In this document: positions 61,542 through 64,000 of the stretch, one piece after another
How the letters are laid out: the number at the start of each line of letters is the position of its first letter
How positions within the stretch are numbered: the first letter of the stretch is position 1
NCBI GenBank assembly: GCA_937897985.1
Contig: CALCBD010000018.1
Span: 248,001 to 312,000, forward strand
Direction: 5' to 3'
DNA: 64,000 nucleotides
Origin: an uncultured Paludibacter sp.
GTDB taxonomy: Bacteria; Bacteroidota; Bacteroidia; Bacteroidales; Paludibacteraceae
Made by a program: the position numbers and the translations under genes
The notes under the pieces: model-generated
The model's database searches: none
Seen by the model: only the letters and a program-made list of their open reading frames with translations
Told to the model about the DNA's origin: nothing

Positions 61542-62858
61542 TTAGCTTCGTGAAAGCAAATAAGCCCTGAAATCCTCAAACTCTTTTGTCATTGGTTCGC
61601 TTTTCTTTTCGCCTTTCATAAATTCCTGTAATTTTTCAGGGATTTCGATTTTTTCTCCCAATATTCCTTCCACTGTTTCCAGAAATTTAGCGGGATGGGC
61701 GGTTTCGAGGAAAACGCCCACTTCGCCGGGCTGCAACATTTCTTTCAATGCTCTGTAACCACATGCTCCGTGAGGATCGAGCAGATAACCGGTTTCTTTT
61801 TTACAGGTTTGGAGCGTATCGGCAATTTGATCGTCGGTATAACTTACTCCGCTTATTTCGGCCGAAATGGCTTCGTGCGAATAATTATAAAGATCGAGAA
61901 TACGTGCGAAATTACTCGGATCGCCAACATCCATTGCATTTGCTATGGTCGAAACTGAAGGACGCGGGCTGTAAACTCCTGTTTTGAGATACTGCAAAAA
62001 TATGTCGTTACGATTGTTAGCGGCAATAAAACGTTTAATTGGTAAACCCATTCGCTTTGCAAAAAGTCCGGCTGTAATATTTCCGAAGTTACCGCTCGGT
62101 ACGCAAACCACCATATTGTTGGCTGCTGCTGCCGAAATTACTTTCAACTGAGCATAGGCATAAAAATAATAAAATGCCTGAGGTAAAAATCGGGCAACAT
62201 TGATAGAGTTTGCCGACGTCAGCTTCATTTTTGAATTGAGTTCGTCATCCATAAAAGCCGATTTTACCAATGCCTGACAATCATCGAATGTACCATCGAC
62301 TTCGAGCGCGGTAATATTTTGTCCCAATGTAGTGAACTGACATTCCTGTATCGGACTTACCAGCCCTTTCGGGTAAAGCACATAGACATGTATGCCTTCA
62401 ATTCCCAGAAAACCGTTGGCTACTGCACTGCCCGTATCTCCCGAAGTGGCAACGAGAACATTTACCGTTTTGTGGTTATCTTCCTGTCGCTGAATGAAAT
62501 AGGATAACATTCGTGACATGAAACGTCCGCCCACATCTTTGAAAGCCAGCGTTGGTCCGTGAAAAAGTTCCAGACTGTAAATATTTTCTTCAACACGTAC
62601 TAAAGGAATATCAAAATTAAGTGTGTCGTGCACTATCATTTTAAGCATATTGGCGTGGACATCTTCACCAAACATCATGTATGCAACGGTATATGCCATT
62701 TCCTCCGGTTTCAGCTTGTCAATGTTCTCGTAAAACATTGCCGGAATTTCAATGATATGATCGGGCATGAACAAACCCTTGTCTTCGGCTAATCCTTTGA
62801 TGACGGCTTCATCCAAACTTACACCGTTTACTTTTTTATTGGTACTGTAATATTTCAT
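61542..62858 (-). CDS. thrC: Threonine synthase
   Basis: A PLP enzyme that converts O-phosphohomoserine to threonine. The 438-residue length and the N-terminus (MKYYSTNKKVNGVSLDEAV) fit the Bacteroidetes/E. coli class. The PLP lysine is Lys107 in HGPTLAFKDVG; the phosphate-binding loop is VATSGDTGSAVA, and the PSGNFGN motif is present. It lies 127 bases after the zinc-ribbon gene and follows the ApgM-like gene, which I take as the homoserine kinase of the pathway. Confidence 0.97.
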   Translation of the reverse strand: MKYYSTNKKVNGVSLDEAVIKGLAEDKGLFMPDHIIEIPAMFYENIDKLKPEEMAYTVAYMMFGEDVHANMLKMIVHDTLNFDIPLVRVEENIYSLELFHGPTLAFKDVGGRFMSRMLSYFIQRQEDNHKTVNVLVATSGDTGSAVANGFLGIEGIHVYVLYPKGLVSPIQECQFTTLGQNITALEVDGTFDDCQALVKSAFMDDELNSKMKLTSANSINVARFLPQAFYYFYAYAQLKVISAAAANNMVVCVPSGNFGNITAGLFAKRMGLPIKRFIAANNRNDIFLQYLKTGVYSPRPSVSTIANAMDVGDPSNFARILDLYNYSHEAISAEISGVSYTDDQIADTLQTCKKETGYLLDPHGACGYRALKEMLQPGEVGVFLETAHPAKFLETVEGILGEKIEIPEKLQEFMKGEKKSEPMTKEFEDFRAYLLSRS

Positions 62859-62868
62859 AAAGAGGCTA

Positions 62869-62896
62869 CCCCTAAGTCCGCCAGGGGAATTTTATT
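62869..62896. repeat. Short CCCCT/AGGGG inverted repeat
   Basis: ACCCCTAAGTCCGCCAGGGG followed by AATTTTATT lies upstream of thrC. Similar strings occur as dispersed intergenic repeats in Bacteroidetes in my recollection. On the plus strand it resembles a weak terminator; a role in thrC leader control is possible but unsupported. Confidence 0.35.
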
Positions 62897-62985
62897 AGTA
62901 ATTTGTGTTTATATAAATCTGAGAGAAATTCAACTTTGTTAAATCGAAATTACTATCTCAGAGACTGTTAAATAAGTCGAAAATT

Positions 62986-63240
62986 CTATTTCCAGCGTTT
63001 TAATCTTCTTAATCCGCGACTGAAAAGCCACGCGGTAAATTTTGAATGCCCGCCTTTAATCATTTGATTTTTACAAAATTCCTGCATTTCATCAACTGTA
63101 CCTTCAAAGGTAAATGCTCCGTTTTGATAGCAGAAACCACAATACATTTCATTTTTTGAACCGTCGGCATTAGTTCCATAGCCGGGAGGATCCTTTTTTA
63201 AAGGAATTCCGCAACTTTGACAATTTTTGAATGTTTCCAT
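62986..63240 (-). CDS. Small zinc-ribbon protein
   Basis: An 84-residue protein with a zinc-ribbon of the Zn_ribbon_2 type: CQSCGIPL near residue 8 and YCGFCYQNG near 34 supply four cysteines. A basic C-terminus (SRGLRRLKRWK) follows. Function is unknown; relatives are thought to bind nucleic acid or act as accessory factors. It is placed 9 bases after the ApgM-like gene and before thrC, inside the threonine operon. Confidence 0.85.
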   Translation of the reverse strand: METFKNCQSCGIPLKKDPPGYGTNADGSKNEMYCGFCYQNGAFTFEGTVDEMQEFCKNQMIKGGHSKFTAWLFSRGLRRLKRWK

Positions 63241-63249
63241 GATACTACT

Positions 63250-64000
63250 TTATTTGATGAGTGTTTTCATAAATTCCATGCCTTTAAGTAAACCATAACC
63301 TCCCTTTTCTGCCGCAAATTCATCGTAAACCATCACTTCATCAGGAGTTTCTCCTGGTCGGTAAATGATAAACGGTACCGGTTTACTGGTGTGTGTTTTG
63401 ATGGCACAGGGCGTAGGATGATCGGGGAGAATAGCTATGGTTACAGGCTCATCCCAACCCGAAACTGCTTCGAAAATTGGTTTCACCACACGGGCATCCA
63501 GGTACTCGATGGTTTTGATTTTCAGTTCCACGTCACCTTCATGTCCGGCTTCGTCACTTGCTTCGATGTGCAGATAAACAAAATCATCTGTTCGCAGTGC
63601 TTCGATAGCGGCCTTTGCCTTTCCTTCATAATTGGTATTGTAAAGTCCGGTAATACCGTCAACTTCGATTACCTTCAGTCCGGCATAAACCCCGATTCCG
63701 CGTATCAGATCGACAGCAGAAATAACAGAACCGCTTTTGAGGTTGTAAAGTTCGAGCAGCGTTTTCATGTCAGGTTTATAACCCGGCGACCATGGCCAGA
63801 TGCTGTTGGCTTTGTCTTTGCCGGCGGCAGCGCGTTTCAGATTAACAGGATGGTTCTCGAGTAATGTTTGTGAACGCAATATTAAATCATTCAGAAGTTC
63901 AGCAGTTGCTACGGCTTCATCACTTGTCGGGGTGATCATAACATCGGCAAACGGAGTTCCCGGAACATCGTGAGGCGGTGTACATTTAATCTGCTTCTTA
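63250..64000 (-). CDS. ApgM-like phosphotransferase, probable homoserine kinase (5' end outside window)
   Basis: The C-terminal ~250 residues of a protein in the archaeal-type cofactor-independent phosphoglycerate mutase family (alkaline-phosphatase superfamily). The frame is open to base 64000 and reads IKCTPPHDVPGTPFADVM before the first internal Met, so the start lies upstream. Conserved metal-binding stretches are visible: YLHIEASDEAGHEGD, AILPDHPTPC and KTHTSKPVPF. In Bacteroidetes this gene sits with thrC, and I recall genetic evidence that the Bacteroides version acts as the missing homoserine kinase. The location next to threonine synthase supports that over a glycolytic role. Confidence 0.9.
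   Translation of the reverse strand, partial: KKQIKCTPPHDVPGTPFADVMITPTSDEAVATAELLNDLILRSQTLLENHPVNLKRAAAGKDKANSIWPWSPGYKPDMKTLLELYNLKSGSVISAVDLIRGIGVYAGLKVIEVDGITGLYNTNYEGKAKAAIEALRTDDFVYLHIEASDEAGHEGDVELKIKTIEYLDARVVKPIFEAVSGWDEPVTIAILPDHPTPCAIKTHTSKPVPFIIYRPGETPDEVMVYDEFAAEKGGYGLLKGMEFMKTLIK

Noticed and set aside
1..64000. CRISPR arrays, insertion sequences, prophage or rRNA/tRNA genes
   Set aside because: I found no regularly spaced direct repeats, transposase or phage-type genes, and no rRNA or complete tRNA on either strand.

Overview
The window looks like a chromosome segment of a fermentative, polysaccharide-degrading member of the Bacteroidetes, probably Bacteroidales. The evidence is two hybrid two-component regulators, a SusC/SusD pair, several proteins with type IX secretion (T9SS) C-terminal tails, Bacteroidetes-type promoters (TTTG or TTG, 19 bases, TAnnTTTG) and a monomeric [FeFe] hydrogenase. 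The hydrogenase points to an anaerobe. A Paludibacter-like or Bacteroides-like relative is my inference; no rRNA or tRNA gene is present to place it.

Layout. 1-15.2 kb is a carbohydrate locus: the end of a GH3 enzyme, two GH2 enzymes, a 1375-residue beta-helix T9SS protein, a small peptide gene, a GH43-like enzyme and a hybrid two-component regulator, with no SusC/SusD in view. 15.7-23.1 kb is mixed: an unknown secreted protein, an S9 peptidase, ribosomal protein S21, a DUF47/PiT phosphate uptake pair and a carboxynorspermidine dehydrogenase-like enzyme. 23.5-30.8 kb is a three-gene surface-protein operon. It ends in an 1820-residue protein with a streptopain-type (C10) cysteine peptidase domain, leucine-rich repeats and a zinc-peptidase HExxH motif. 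31-33.8 kb holds queC and the agmatine-to-putrescine pair aguA/aguB. 33.9-40.8 kb is an envelope polysaccharide operon (flippase, three GT2 glycosyltransferases, ligase/polymerase), oddly led by a TerB-DnaJ protein and a DUF2007 protein.

40.9-58 kb is a second polysaccharide utilization locus. It has a hybrid regulator, a DUF4350-like secreted protein, an SGNH esterase-GH43 fusion, SusD, SusC and a PL9-type pectate lyase, which suggests pectin or rhamnogalacturonan as substrate. 58.1-64 kb holds the [FeFe] hydrogenase with a large palindrome at its promoter, a membrane-anchored Nudix protein, riboflavin synthase, and a threonine operon (ApgM-like phosphotransferase, zinc-ribbon protein, threonine synthase).

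Together the genes describe capture of plant-type polysaccharide at the surface, with H2 metabolism as a likely electron outlet. AguA, AguB and the carboxynorspermidine enzyme cover much of a polyamine pathway. The most unusual items are the two-protease LRR protein, the esterase-GH43 fusion, perfect inverted DnaA-box-like sites between susC and the pectate lyase gene, and the hydrogenase operator-like palindrome.
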